Assembly (NCBI GenBank): GCA_963971225.1
Contig: OZ020268.1
Location: 114,544,830-114,608,829, forward strand
DNA length: 64,000 bases
Direction: 5' to 3'
Source: Melieria omissa
Lineage: Eukaryota; Arthropoda; Insecta; Diptera; Ulidiidae
The translations under genes were made by a program, and so were the position numbers. The notes under the pieces were generated by a model that searched no databases, was not told where the DNA came from, and was given only the letters and a program-made list of their open reading frames with translations. Shown here one piece after another: positions 32,801-42,699 of this stretch (the first letter of the stretch is position 1; the number at the start of each line of letters is the position of its first letter).

Positions 32801-34447
32801 CCATGATGCAATTATTAAAGGTGATGTACGTAGGCAGCCGTCTCGTTCTAATTTGACAATGTTGGCTCCCTTAGCAAATCAGTAATGCTTCTTTGAAAAA
32901 GTTCTTTTTTATTTAGAAGACAATTTGAAAAAAGTACTTACAAATAGTAACATTCTCTAAAAACAAAAGGTGGGTATTACTGAACCATTTCACGCTGTTT
33001 GTTTTGTTTCTTTTCGTTGAAATTCAAATATATTTTCGTTGTATTTGAATTTAAAGCGCGCGAATTTCGGTATATTTAATAATTTTACCATCCACTACGT
33101 GGAGACTGGCGGCTAATTCAGCTACACAAACAACAACAACTGCAATTCCCACCCGCTGCAGCCATTCTACATACTTACTTAACTGGCCATAACAACCCGT
33201 GATCGGGTTACGGCCTGCCGCAAAACTTCTCTTCAGGCGCCTCTGCTTTGCGCTCGCCTTCTCCAGTTGGTAACACCAAGAGATGACAGGGCCTCTTCAA
33301 CTTGGTCCTTCCACCGGAGGCACGGCCTCCCTCTTCGCCGCCGACCTCCAACCATCGCATCGAACACCTTTTTCGCCGGAATTTCGTCGTCCATGCGGCA
33401 GACATGACCGAGCCAGCGTAGCCGCTGGATGTTTATTCGCGGTGGCACATCCACACCGTCGTCGTCGATTGGTGCCATCTAGACATTTTCACCACTGGGA
33501 ACAACCCATCGTCACCTGCGAGCAGCTTGGTGTAGTGCTCCTTCCACAACCCCAGTACACCCTGCGCATCCGTAACCAGATCCCCGTTTTCATCTCTGCA
33601 AGAAGATGCCCCGGGCTTAAGCCTTCCGTGAGACGCTTAACTTTTTGGATGCATTTTCGGGCGTCATTCCTGCACCTGCACTCCTCAATTTCCTCAGAAA
33701 TCGATCAGCCTCAGACCGTTGTTCGTGGTGGTCGTATGGAGGCTGAACTGCCCGACTGTGGGAATAAATATACCTTCTCGCCCGACCTTTGCATTGAAGT
33801 CCCGAGGACGATTTTAACGTCATGGGCCGGGCACCCGTCGTAGACGTCCTCGATTCTACATACAGATACTGCAAATCGTTCAGGCCCAGGCCGAGCGCGC
33901 GCTACCGTCTTGTTGCATTTTTTAAATGCCGAATGCACTTTCGCATATAATATTTAAATTGTATGGAAAATAAAATCAACAAAAAATATTTGCATTTCTT
34001 TTCTTTTCAAACTAGAAATTATTACCATTTTTTGTTTTCAAGATTACGGTATCTTTAAAGATATAATCATTTAAACCTCTTAAATCGTTGTAAATTATCC
34101 GAACCCACCCAAAAGCATTCTGATGGTAACATTTTTTTGAATAACTTTCTTATATATTTTGACCTTCCGCACATCATTTTTTTTACTTATATTTAGTTTT
34201 TAATCAAAATCAGTATCCTCGGGCATTTAAGGGTCAAGATTTCTTCCTATATGTTAAATTCTAATAATGGATTTTCCTCCTTTTAGGCAGTTTAACACGC
34301 ATTAAATACTACTTTTTTAAATACCTTTTCATGAAAAGGCCTCAATTTATTCCCCATTACCCCTGCTTCTGAAATACAGCACTGAGCTAAGGGAGTGTCA
34401 AAACTCGGCTGTCACAACGTACATCACCTTTAATAATTGCATCATGG
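32801..34447. mobile_element. P-element-like transposon, about 1.65 kb, non-autonomous
   Basis: Perfect inverted repeats of about 30 bp at each end begin CATGATGCAATTATTAAAGG (32802 and, inverted, 34446). The host sequence GTGAATAC stands at 32793-32800 and again at 34447-34454, an 8-bp target duplication (with one extra C at the left junction). From memory, the Drosophila P element begins CATGATGAAATAACATAAGG; 15 of these 20 bases agree, and P also makes 8-bp duplications. No P transposase or THAP domain could be read inside. The interior instead contains an RTE-like LINE fragment. Confidence 0.7.
33200..33938 (-). pseudogene. RTE-like LINE ORF with internal deletions
   Basis: Minus-strand fragments of an endonuclease/reverse-transcriptase polyprotein. 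From 33874 downward: LEDVYDGCPAHDVKIVLG, then DFNAKVGREGIF (endonuclease catalytic block, frameshifted), IPTVGQFSLHTTTTNNGLRL. Then the linker RDENGDLVTDAQGVLGLWKE near 33590, APIDDDGVDVPP near 33470, and directly the C-terminal RLRWLGHVCRMDDEIPAKKV with GRPCLRWKDQVEEAL. The palm of the reverse transcriptase, which should lie between DVPP and RLRWLGHV, is missing, and so is the end of the endonuclease. Non-functional relic. Confidence 0.8.
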
Positions 34448-34649
34448 TGAATACCCAAATTTTGACATAGAGCCTCTAAATATTGAACAAAATTTTGAAA
34501 GAAATCTTTTTTAAGTAAAAAACAAAAACTGTATTTTGAGCAAATATAACGTTTTTTGAACAAAAATGTTAACCTTGATATAGTGAACAACCTCAATACT
34601 GTGAACAGGTCTTGCAATAATTAGTTAACTATATCCAGACACGACTGTA

Positions 34650-35362
34650 TTTGTCGAAAACAGTTGCGAAATTCTCATGTTTCTATTCAATTTGTGTTTT
34701 TTGCCACTTTCTACAAATGTCACCATGTCGTTTTTCCCAACTTCGAGCATTCAACTTAACAAATTTTAAAATATGGGTCAAAAACAGCTGTAACCCCCTA
34801 ATTTCTTGACAACCTGTTTGCAATTCGAATTTTATTGCATTTAATTTATTATATCGTTCAACAAACAAAAAAAAACACCTTTGCAGAGACCCATTCAAAA
34901 GATTATATATGCGTAAAACTATAGATCATTCATTGTAACTCGGCATAATCAGTTTTTAATAAAAAAGACTAACATATTAAGCACACACATATTTCAAAGA
35001 TTTTATTTTAATATTTGCGGTTGTTCAATGATGAAGATATGAATATCCAAAAAAATATGAACATTTTCGCCTTTAGACTACATTTACTATTCTGAACTTT
35101 CAGGATCAAAATATGTGTCAGTTACTATGAATAATTTTTGGTTTTACGCCTATATCCTCTTTTTGATAAGTCAATAGTATCTACTGTCTCACGGTCTTAT
35201 CACTTAGTCCAGGAACAATTGTTTGCTTACTGACTTGTAAAGAGCAAACTAAAGGATAAACAACAAAATAAAAATACGTAACAATCAATAACTGAACTGT
35301 TGATAGAGTTCAACAAATTAAAAAATATTGTTTTTGAAACGTAAGAGTTCTTCGAGATCTTA
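34650..35362. other. Non-coding; no feature seen
   Basis: AT-rich DNA between two mobile elements. Open frame 34683-34898 (-) has no recognisable motif. Confidence 0.4.
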
Positions 35363-35366
35363 TTAA

Positions 35367-35597
35367 CACTAGAAAGATCATTGCAGTAATTTTGACGGTT
35401 TTTAACTTTTAAACATCTGTATTTTCTTTAGAATTTCTATCAACTTTTGTTTTAAATTTTTTATAGTGAAATCTTTTATATTAAGAGAAATGTATTTTGT
35501 GAAATATTAGCCAAATTCAATGTGTATTTTCCGAGATATCAGCGGATATATGATATGTAGTCTTTCTAAGTATAGAAAACTTGCGGTCTTTCTAGTG
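35367..35597. mobile_element. piggyBac-like MITE
   Basis: TTAA at 35363-35366 and 35598-35601 flanks 231 bp with inverted ends: CACTAGAAAGATCATTGCAG at left and GCGGTCTTTCTAGTG at right. From memory, the Trichoplusia piggyBac terminus reads TTAACCCTAGAAAGATA; TTAACACTAGAAAGATC here differs at two of 17 positions. No coding capacity. Confidence 0.85.
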
Positions 35598-35739
35598 TTA
35601 AATTCAATTAGAGTTCGCATAAGAGGAGTTTGTAAAGCGTAAATAGTTTTGACTAAACCATGAGATCTAAAAGGAAATTTTGAGTGAACCAACCCGGCAA
35701 TGGCTTAAAAAACAAATCACAGAGTTAGAAAGGATCTTC

Positions 35740-36120
35740 TGTCTTCTATGACCCTTCAGTGTGAAATGGACGAGGCGAGGCACAGAAACACCTTCTGGAT
35801 GTGTTCCAAGCAATTCACATGGCAACAGTGATATGACCTCCAAACAAACAAGGCATACTCTAACTTTGAGCGAATTAGAGAGATGTAAAGCGATTGGAGA
35901 GTGTGGGGATTTAAGAATTTAGAACCATGGGGTCTCTTTAAAGCTAACATGACATAAGACTTGGATATGATGACAAAGTTGTCCGTAGACCAGTAAATAA
36001 AAGATTTCAAATAAGTATTTGATATGCGATAGTATGTCTTAAAGACAGTATTCTTAGCGCTTAGAAGTGTTATCATACCTTTCAAACTTGGATATAAATT
36101 TAATACCATTATTTTTAAAA
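35740..36120 (-). pseudogene. C-terminal fragment of a second LINE reverse transcriptase
   Basis: Minus-strand peptide with FVIISKSYVMLALKRPHGSK, then FLNPHTLQSLYISLIRSKLE and YALFVWRSYHCCHVNCLEHI, QKVFLCLA. This is the region after the RT palm in Jockey/CR1-like LINEs (thumb plus conserved RS.LEYA..VW). A piece upstream of ISKSYVML appears to be deleted. It is a different family from the LINE at 2437-4140. 5' and 3' ends were not defined. Confidence 0.7.
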
Positions 36121-36218
36121 ACCAAAAAGCATCTGGTAACCCTATAACTTTTGACAGAGCTGTCAGATCGACTAATGACATAGCGCGTTGGAAGCGTCAT
36201 TCCAAGACAATTTATACC

Positions 36219-36828
36219 ATGGAACAGTACACTCTAAAAGAACGTGCTGAAATTGTTCAGCTTTACATTCAAAATAATTTCTCGATTGTGAAAACCAAAC
36301 GGCGATTATGAGTGGCCACTGAGATCACCCGATTTGACGCCGCCAGACTTTTTTTTATGGGGCTACTTGAAGTCCAAGATATACACCATCAGCATTCCAC
36401 GTTGAAACGATGTTCCAGCGCACTACGCATTACAGAGAAAGTTCGTTTCTGGCCCGCACAGCGCGGCTGTGGAATGGTCTCCCTGCGGATATCTTCCCCA
36501 GCACTTATGATCTCGATGGGTTCAAGGCAAGAGTCCATAACCACTTCACTCTCAACCCTATCTCCTAACCTTTATATCCTTCCTGAACCAACGCAATGCC
36601 TCGCATTAATAGGGGTCATCCCCTGCGCGTTTGTTCGAGTTTAAAAAAAAAAAAAAAAAAAACAAGCCAAGGATACTAGCTCAACTCAGAGCCAACATAC
36701 GCCGCGAAATAAGAGCCATATCGGCCGATACACTGGCAAAAGTGATGGAAAATGCCGAAAAAAGGGCACATTTTGCAGCCAAAGCTAATGGTGGCCATTT
36801 ACGCGATATCATGTTCAAAAACTAACTA
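36219..36828 (+). pseudogene. DUF4817/Tc1-mariner-type transposase remnant interrupted by a LINE
   Basis: The ATG at 36219 begins MEQYTLKERAEIVQLYIQNN, FSIVKTKRR and soon stops. Directly after, in another frame, comes the last catalytic region WPLRSPDLTPPDFFLWGYLK, SKIYT (36325-36390). Then 36390-36660 is LINE sequence with a poly(A) tail. Finally the transposase resumes: NKPRILAQLRANIRREIRAI, SADTLAKVMENAEKRAHF and GGHLRDIMFKN before a stop at 36823-36825. The core between the HTH and the last motif is deleted. Confidence 0.8.
36390..36660 (+). mobile_element. 3' end of the Jockey-like LINE (same family as 2437-4140)
   Basis: About 250 bp matching the 3' end of the LINE at 2437-2695 (opposite orientation there). 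Shared blocks include AGAGAAAGTTCGTTTCTGGC, AGCACTTATGATCTCGATGG and GTTCAAGGCAAGAGTCCATA. It ends in a 19-20 nt A run at 36643-36662. It sits in the middle of a transposase remnant. The target duplication is not clear. Confidence 0.85.
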
Positions 36829-36997
36829 GAAAATTTCTCCTTGGACCAAAATAAATGAATATCGAGATGAAAACAAAAAAAACCATTTTTTTCCTCTTTT
36901 TTTCAAAAACAAGAATGGCCTTCCACTTTAAATGGCCTACCCTGTACTATACGGTCCAGAAGCTGGCCCGGACATTGCAAAATGTATAGCAACCTAA

Positions 36998-37135
36998 AGC
37001 ATAGCATAGCATAGCATAGCATAGCATAGCATAGCATAGCATAGCAAAGCATAGCATAGCAAAGCAAAGCATAGCAAAGCAAAGCATAGCATAGCATAAG
37101 ATAGCATAGCATAGCATAAGATAGCATAGCATAGC
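36998..37135. repeat. ATAGC/AAAGC minisatellite
   Basis: About 27 tandem pentamers, mostly ATAGC with AAAGC and ATAAG variants. Because the unit is 5 nt, all three minus-strand frames stay open and read as Leu/Cys/Tyr/Ala/Met repeats; these are not genes. Confidence 0.95.
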
Positions 37136-37458
37136 TTCTTCAAACAACGACATTCACTTTTAATTAGTATTTTGTTTATGCTTTTCGCTAAATGCAATGC
37201 GAATCAGCTGCAATTTCATAGTTGGCCGCCGTTTTCTCGCTTTTCACTTAACGCAATTGTGCCAGTCAATGCAATTCCATGCAATTCAATTCAATCAACC
37301 AACTTGAAAGTGATTTGTTGCCAATATGCTTTGTTGCTGTTGTCGCAATTGTTGTTGTTGTTCCATTAGATAGCTCTCGCCTGCCCACGACTCGCCACGC
37401 GTTAATTAAATCACTCGGAAGCCGTGCGAGTGAGCTCGCGTTTATTTAGAAATTCCAT
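37136..37458. other. Unique sequence with short tandem words
   Basis: Contains GCAATTC/CAATTCAATTC-like words and GTTGTTGTTG runs. No coding evidence. Confidence 0.35.
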
Positions 37459-37460
37459 TA

Positions 37461-37848
37461 TAAAGGGTGTCCCATGAAAAGTGCATGATTTAATGCAATA
37501 ATGGAAGTCATATTTATTGCTGTTCACACAGGGCCTTGGTTCATATCATCGATGAATTACACATTAGTTCTCGGCCTTGAGCTCAGGAATTGTTTGGTGG
37601 TTTATTCACATAAACCAGAGAATTCAGAAAACCCCAACAAAAGAACTAGCACGCAATTTTGATGTTCAGTTGGACATTGGATTTTTGGTAGAAGATTCTG
37701 TCTAGAAATCGTTGCTCCAATAAATCGCTAAGAACGCGCTGTTCCTTTGTGTAGTGTTTAATTTTTAGTAGTCAAAATAATCACTGACTGCTTTAAAATT
37801 TCAACGCCACAAGATTTGAATTGTGCACTTTTGGTGAGACACCCTATA
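37461..37848. mobile_element. MITE of Tc1/mariner type with GGGTGTC ends
   Basis: Left end AAAGGGTGTCCCATGAAAAG (then TGCA) at 37462 and right end TGCACTTTTGGTGAGACACC then CTATA (ending 37848) form an imperfect inverted repeat of about 24 bp, bordered by TA. The 388-bp interior has no recognisable transposase. Confidence 0.65.
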
Positions 37849-38737
37849 CAGTGTTTCTACTGAAAAATGAAAATAATTAAATCGTAATTTGCTCGCGTTA
37901 GCGTTCCACAGTTTTCCCCGGTTGGCTGACACTTGTTGCTGTTGTTGCATCAAGCAACAGCAGCTTGCCTTGTTTATTTTTTTCTGAAGAAATGCAATGC
38001 AGCTGCGCGTTTTGAGTTTTGCCTGACTGAGTAATTCTCGGGACGTTGCAAGCGTAACGATCAAACTTTCAAATGTATATTTCTATCAATAAGAATGCAT
38101 TTCATCATTGTTGAACGATTAAGTTGTTTAAAGGCGGAACGCATAAAACGTAATGAAATGAAAAGCTGCGCTGAGGTAATTATTCGATGCCTATTTTGGG
38201 CAGTCAACATAGTCTAGAATTTGTTTGAGTGCCTGGCAGCTCTTGAATTTTCCATAATTTTATAATGTGCTCTTAAACCTAATTTTTAATAGCACATAAA
38301 ATATGATATATATGTATAGGTATATACTTATTTTACATTCTAAAATAAGTGCTCTTTTATGGTCTATTTTTGTTGAACATTTTCATTCACTTTTAGATAA
38401 GTTTGCTTGTATGTATTTGTAAATAGTTTCCATATCGAAACTTGTATTAGTCAGCAAAAATTCGCTGAACTGACTGACTGAACCTCGAAAATGTTGATTA
38501 AAACGTTTTAGCAGCTCGTCAGCGTACACTTTACATGCGACTATAATTTTGTGGTGTTGCACAGTAGTGTTTATTGCTCGAGACAGTGTTAACTCATGTT
38601 GAAAATGAAAAGGTCAATGTTTGGTGTTGCCTAGCTTTGCATAATAGATGACAAACTGAAATCGTATACGATGTAGTAAAAATAAATCCATTACTTTTGC
38701 CTGAAATGGAAGGCTTGATTTAGCATAGTTGGAATGA
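37849..38737. other. Non-coding; no feature seen
   Basis: AT-rich unique DNA, with TTGCTGTTGTTGC-type words near 37930. No gene supported. Confidence 0.35.
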
Positions 38738-39420
38738 TACAATTTAGGTCAAACAAGCACCGTTTTGTTCGATACTTTGCATTGAGACTCTTGTCTCTAT
38801 TGGTAGAAATTGAGACAGTCCGTTTTCATAAGTCCACTTACCCAGAAAAATCATTCGCCGTAAACAGCAACAGGTGGCAATTACCTGAAGTCTGGTTCGG
38901 ACTGCAAGGTGAATGCATAAGAGCGTCCCAACCAAGCTCCCGGAGCTTCTGTTGAGTTACCATCGTTATGTGTGGTTTGGAGCATAATTCTTCTCTCGTA
39001 TTGACCAAACTTGTTTCTGGGCGATTGACAGCATAGTTTCGATTTAAAAGTGTGTCCCTAAGTGAGCAGCTCATAGTACGTGATTCTCTGCCAATCCCAC
39101 CAAACACACAGCAAACTCTTTCTGATCTTCAATCCTGGCTTGACCACCGTTTGCTCAACTTGATTTGATCAACCGTTTTTGCTTCCGAAATGGGTCCATT
39201 TGCCTCGGTTTCATGTGTCCATACATCGAGCTGCTTTTTGTTCCAGTCTTATTCAAGGAATTTTTGAAACAGATTTGTGTGCACTGATTAGCGCCTGGAC
39301 AATCTAAACAGTGGTTACATGATGTTCAGACTCGATGAAATCCTCGACAATTGTCCTTCCAAAACGTGTATTTAGATACCTGACTTGCATTTCGCATTCC
39401 AAATATGGCATATTTTTTCT
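38738..39420 (-). pseudogene. Mariner transposase fragment, copy B
   Basis: Minus-strand peptide near 39107-38840 includes RESRTMSCSLRDTLLNRNYA, then TMVTQQKLRELGWDALMHSP and CSPNQTSGNCHLLLF. These correspond to the region between the second catalytic Asp and the SPDLAPSDYHLF motif of mariner, heavily mutated: SPN replaces SPD, so the third catalytic Asp is lost. No intact ends were found, so the limits are approximate. Confidence 0.6.
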
Positions 39421-39517
39421 TTGCTAATGGCTATCAAACAAAACTGAGTCAAGCAATCAGGAAACTGTCTGAGAAGTAATAATGTAATATAATAAAAAGA
39501 AACATAATTCTATATGC

Positions 39518-39650
39518 AGTATAATCTCGATAATTCGGACACTCGCTAATACGGACAACGCGGTAATCCGGACACTCATTTCTATTGTAGATTCTGTAAT
39601 CCGGACACTCAATTTCTATTGTAGACTCTGTAATCCGGACACCAGTTTCC
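39518..39650. mobile_element. Pogo/Tigger-like transposon end
   Basis: GCAGTATAATCTCGATAATT followed by CGGACACTCGCTAATACGGA resembles the CAGT...CTCGNWAATCCGGACA ends of pogo/Tigger elements. Then come three spaced units of GTAATCCGGACAC with ATTTCTATTGTAGA between them. The other end of the element was not found. Confidence 0.5.
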
Positions 39651-39683
39651 TATACATACCAGGAATTAAAAAAAAAAATAAAA

Positions 39684-40667
39684 TTAAAAAAAAAAATTTT
39701 TAATAAATTTCTTTATTAACCCTGCGTCAGTACATGTATGCCAACGTTTGATCCAATTTCCCATACATTTTTTATAGGCCGCCAAAGTTATGGCCTTCAG
39801 CTCACACAGTGAATTCTCTTTTATGTCCTCAATGGTCTCAAAACGCGTTCTTCGCAATGGCAATTTGAGTTTGGGAAATAGAAAAAAGTCACACGGGGCC
39901 ATGTCTGAACTGTTTGGTGCTTGGCTGATGGCATTGGTCGAATTTTTGGCCAAAAATTCCGAAATAATCAAGGCCGTATGAGATGGCGCATTATCGTCGT
40001 TAAAAATCCATGAATTGTTCTTCCACAAATCGAGCCTTGTTTTTCGAATGGCAAACGACGCATAACGCCTAAATAGTATTCTTTATTGAGCGTTTGGCCC
40101 TCCGGAAGGAATTCTTAGTGCATCACACCACATATATCAAAGAAAAACCGTGAGCAAAACTTTGATTTTAAACCGACTTTGGCGCTCTCTCTTCAGTTTT
40201 GGCTCATTTTTGAAGCAACATTCGGACGATTGTTGTTTGGTCGGCATAGCAAATCCATAAACCCATGTTTCGTCACCAGTAATGATGCGTTCGATGAATG
40301 TTGGATCGCTGTCTGCGTTGGAAATCATCTCTTTGGTCACATCAACACGACGCTGTTTTTGAATGAAATTCAACTTTTTTGGCACCAGCCGAGAAGCGAC
40401 GCGTTTCATGCCTTAAATATTAGTTAAAATGTGTTCGACTGATCCAAATGAGATGCTCAACAACAAAGCAATCTAATCGATACACAACGATTTTCTGACT
40501 ATTTGCTTCGCCGATTCCATTTTGTCTTCAGTAACAGACTTTGATGGCTGTCCAGGGATCTCATCGTGCTCTAGGCTCTCTCGGCCGCTTTTGAAGCTTT
40601 TATACCATTCGTATGCTCGTGTTTTCGACATACACACTGCACCATACGCCTTTTGTAACATTTTCAA
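39684..40667 (-). pseudogene. Mariner transposase pseudogene (copy C)
   Basis: All three catalytic Asp motifs are still readable (GDETW, NDDNAPSH, SDMAPCDFFLF). However, the coding sequence is split into three frames with stops near 40470-40410 and 40130-40030, so no single protein can be made. Confidence 0.85.
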
Positions 40668-40700
40668 CGAATCGGCACACGAAATTTAATTTTTAACACA
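39684..40700 (-). mobile_element. Mariner-like element, copy C (ends not resolved)
   Basis: A mariner-type transposase remnant on the minus strand; the inverted repeats could not be placed. The N-terminus is at about 40670: MKMLQKAYGAVCMSKTRAYE, WYKSFKSGRESLEHDEIPGQ. The middle at 40409-40200 has FIQKQRRVDVTKEMI and ERIITGDETWVYGFA (first Asp). The C-terminal part at 40028-39690 has FNDDNAPSHTALIISEFLAK (second Asp) and SSDMAPCDFFLFPKLKLPLR (third Asp, D34D type). Confidence 0.8.
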
Positions 40701-41059
40701 AAATTTTAGGCACGCGCGTTCTAATTTTTCATCTCTTATAAAAATCGCCATACAACTATTTTCCGATAGACGCCAATTGAATAATAATCTTACGATATGC
40801 GTCAAAATTTGACAGAACACCAATAAAAGTATTGCCAACGTTGAGAAAATAAAAATTTACCGATTGGATAAGCAGGGCAATTCAAAATTCCGTCCTTTTT
40901 TGATAATAAGGTATAAATGCTTGTCCTGACTGATTCATCATCGCTCAGCTAAAGCTACAAACATGAAATTTTAACTGTAGGTACATTAACAAAAAATGAA
41001 TCTCCACTAAGATGGGATTGGATGGGATAAATTGGGGGTTTAAAGGAGCAAATCATGAG

Positions 41060-41410
41060 CTAAGGTCTTGTATGAAGAAACTTGATTCAATGGGCTTATT
41101 GATTTCAAACTTGGTGAAAATACTCTAATTCAAAAGTAATTCGACACGTATTTTTCAATTTTCCGGAAGTAAAAATTTAGCAGTGTCAAAAATGGGTTAA
41201 GGTTCGTATACGGAAAGGCTACGAAAAAAAGTGGAGCCCATGGGTCTATTGACTTAAAAATTTTTGAAAACACTTGAAATCAAATATTTATAATTAAAGA
41301 TGTGTTTTTTTATATTCGTGAAAATCAAAACTTTAGGGGTAAACAAAGGGTTAACACTTTGTATGGAGAAACACGATTTTTTGGGCCTATTGACTTCAAA
41401 CTAGCAAGCA
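41060..41410. repeat. Three degenerate tandem units of about 145 bp
   Basis: Units share the order TTGTATG.AGAAAC..GATT, then TGGGC.TATTGA.TT.AAAC, near 41070, 41208 and 41357. The middle unit is the most diverged. Non-coding; origin unknown. Confidence 0.45.
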
Positions 41411-41689
41411 AAGCCGCGAGGCCCTGCTGTGAAATACAAAAAAACCTAAGATTTGAAGAATTAGATACACAAACAGCCCTGTTTCAGAATCTGAATCGGA
41501 TTTGAATCGAATTGATTCCAATTTGTAGAGGTGTTCTGCAATCCGAACGGAATTGTCACATTCGAAGTTTATTTCGAATCCGATTGTTAGCAAATTAAAC
41601 AAACCTTCAATCAGCTGTTTGCTTGAAATGTTCAAATGAAAAAGTAAATTGTAAAATTTTGTGAGATTTTTTATTTTATTAAATTTTAT

Positions 41690-42015
41690 TGGCAGTATTG
41701 CTTGAGAACGAGCAGTCCGCCGTTGAAAAAGTGCAGCGCAGAATTTTGGGAGAAAACAGCAATCCGATGGAAGTGCCAGATTCTGCGCAACTAGTAAAAG
41801 TTATTTCAGTTATGTTCAAAATTTAAGGTTTATTGCTCAGAACCGCCTTAACAAAGCAGAATTTAACGCAATCTTGACCTTCGGAAATGCTCCATCCTGT
41901 CAGAATTGAAATTGGCGATGGCTTTGCGATTTCTTGCCGAAGGAGGCTATCAGCGATCGGTAGAAAAGGCAACCGCCTCTTCCATTTCGGAAAGTGTGCG
42001 CTTCTTAAAAGCCGG
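41690..42015 (+). pseudogene. PIF/Harbinger transposase remnant (N-terminal part)
   Basis: Plus-strand frames read LLENEQSAVEKVQRRILGEN, SNPMEVPD, then NRLNKAEFNAIL and KLAMALRFLAEGGYQRSVEK. The order matches the N-terminal region of HARBI1-like nucleases (RRIL..NSNPFELPD, RLNK..F, LALRFLA.G.YQ..VG). A stop after GNAPSCQN and a frame change split it, and the DDE core is not seen. A host HARBI1 relic is possible but less likely than a transposon fragment. Confidence 0.6.
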
Positions 42016-42542
42016 TCGCTTAAGGTTCTATTCTATTATGCGCCAGCTTCCTTCTAACCTCACTTTCCCAATCAACCCAGGTCTATGATTGAAGAAAATT
42101 TTACAAAATGAATTGATTTAATTTACTTTTCACCTTTTCCCATTCCGTTATATTTTTTGTTGGTGGTCCTTGCTCGTTCAGCGACTGTGTTAAATTCTTC
42201 CATTTATTTGCCTTTACAGAATCCCTTCAGTTTAATAAAAATAATTAGAGTTTCTTGGTCTTGGTCTAAAAACAAAATATTTTTCTAATAAATTTATGAA
42301 TTCTTTTAATCCTTCGCTGCATGACATTACTTATATGCAATGTTACCTTTCCATAGAATTGGAAGCTGTTCTATTCACCATTTTATAGTCATTCATTCTT
42401 CAGTTGTGTCTTTTATTTTTAAACATTGGATTACTAACGGAGTTTTGCGAATAACATAGAAAGTATGTGCAAAAGAATCGAAAAAACACCAAGTGTTTCA
42501 ATTTGGTGAAAGAATTTCGGTTATTGATGGCGATGGTGATAT

Positions 42543-42690
42543 GGCGGTTGTCGTCGCTCAGCAGTTTAGTGCGTTGAATTACAAGTATACAGTGACGCCT
42601 GACCTCGGTTCGATTCCCCGTAATAGCCAACACTAAAATAAAGATAAAACCGACTTTCATTTCGGCAGTGGCGTTCTAACCAGGATACGG
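42543..42690 (+). mobile_element. tRNA-like SINE, second copy/family
   Basis: A tRNA-like head contains a box A-like TCGCTCAGCAGTTTAGTGCG and a perfect box B GGTTCGATTCC at 42607-42617, followed by a short non-tRNA body. The head resembles that of the SINE at 14052-14368 (AGTGCGTTG shared after box A). No acceptor stem pairs properly, so it is not a tRNA gene. The 3' end and target duplication were not resolved. Confidence 0.55.
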
Positions 42691-42699
42691 AAAATGTCC

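Larger units (their letters stand above)
32740..34649. mobile_element. Pogo-like MITE, copy 2, split by a P-like element
   Basis: Left end TACAGTCGTGTCTGGGTATA at 32740 and right end AACTATATCCAGACACGACT then GTA at 34649. The outer 60 bp on the left and 200 bp on the right match the 225-bp copy at 4845-5069. The interruption is at 32801-34447. Confidence 0.85.

Noticed and set aside
36903..37197. ORFs reading as Met-Leu-Cys-Tyr repeats
   Set aside because: These come entirely from the ATAGC pentamer array.
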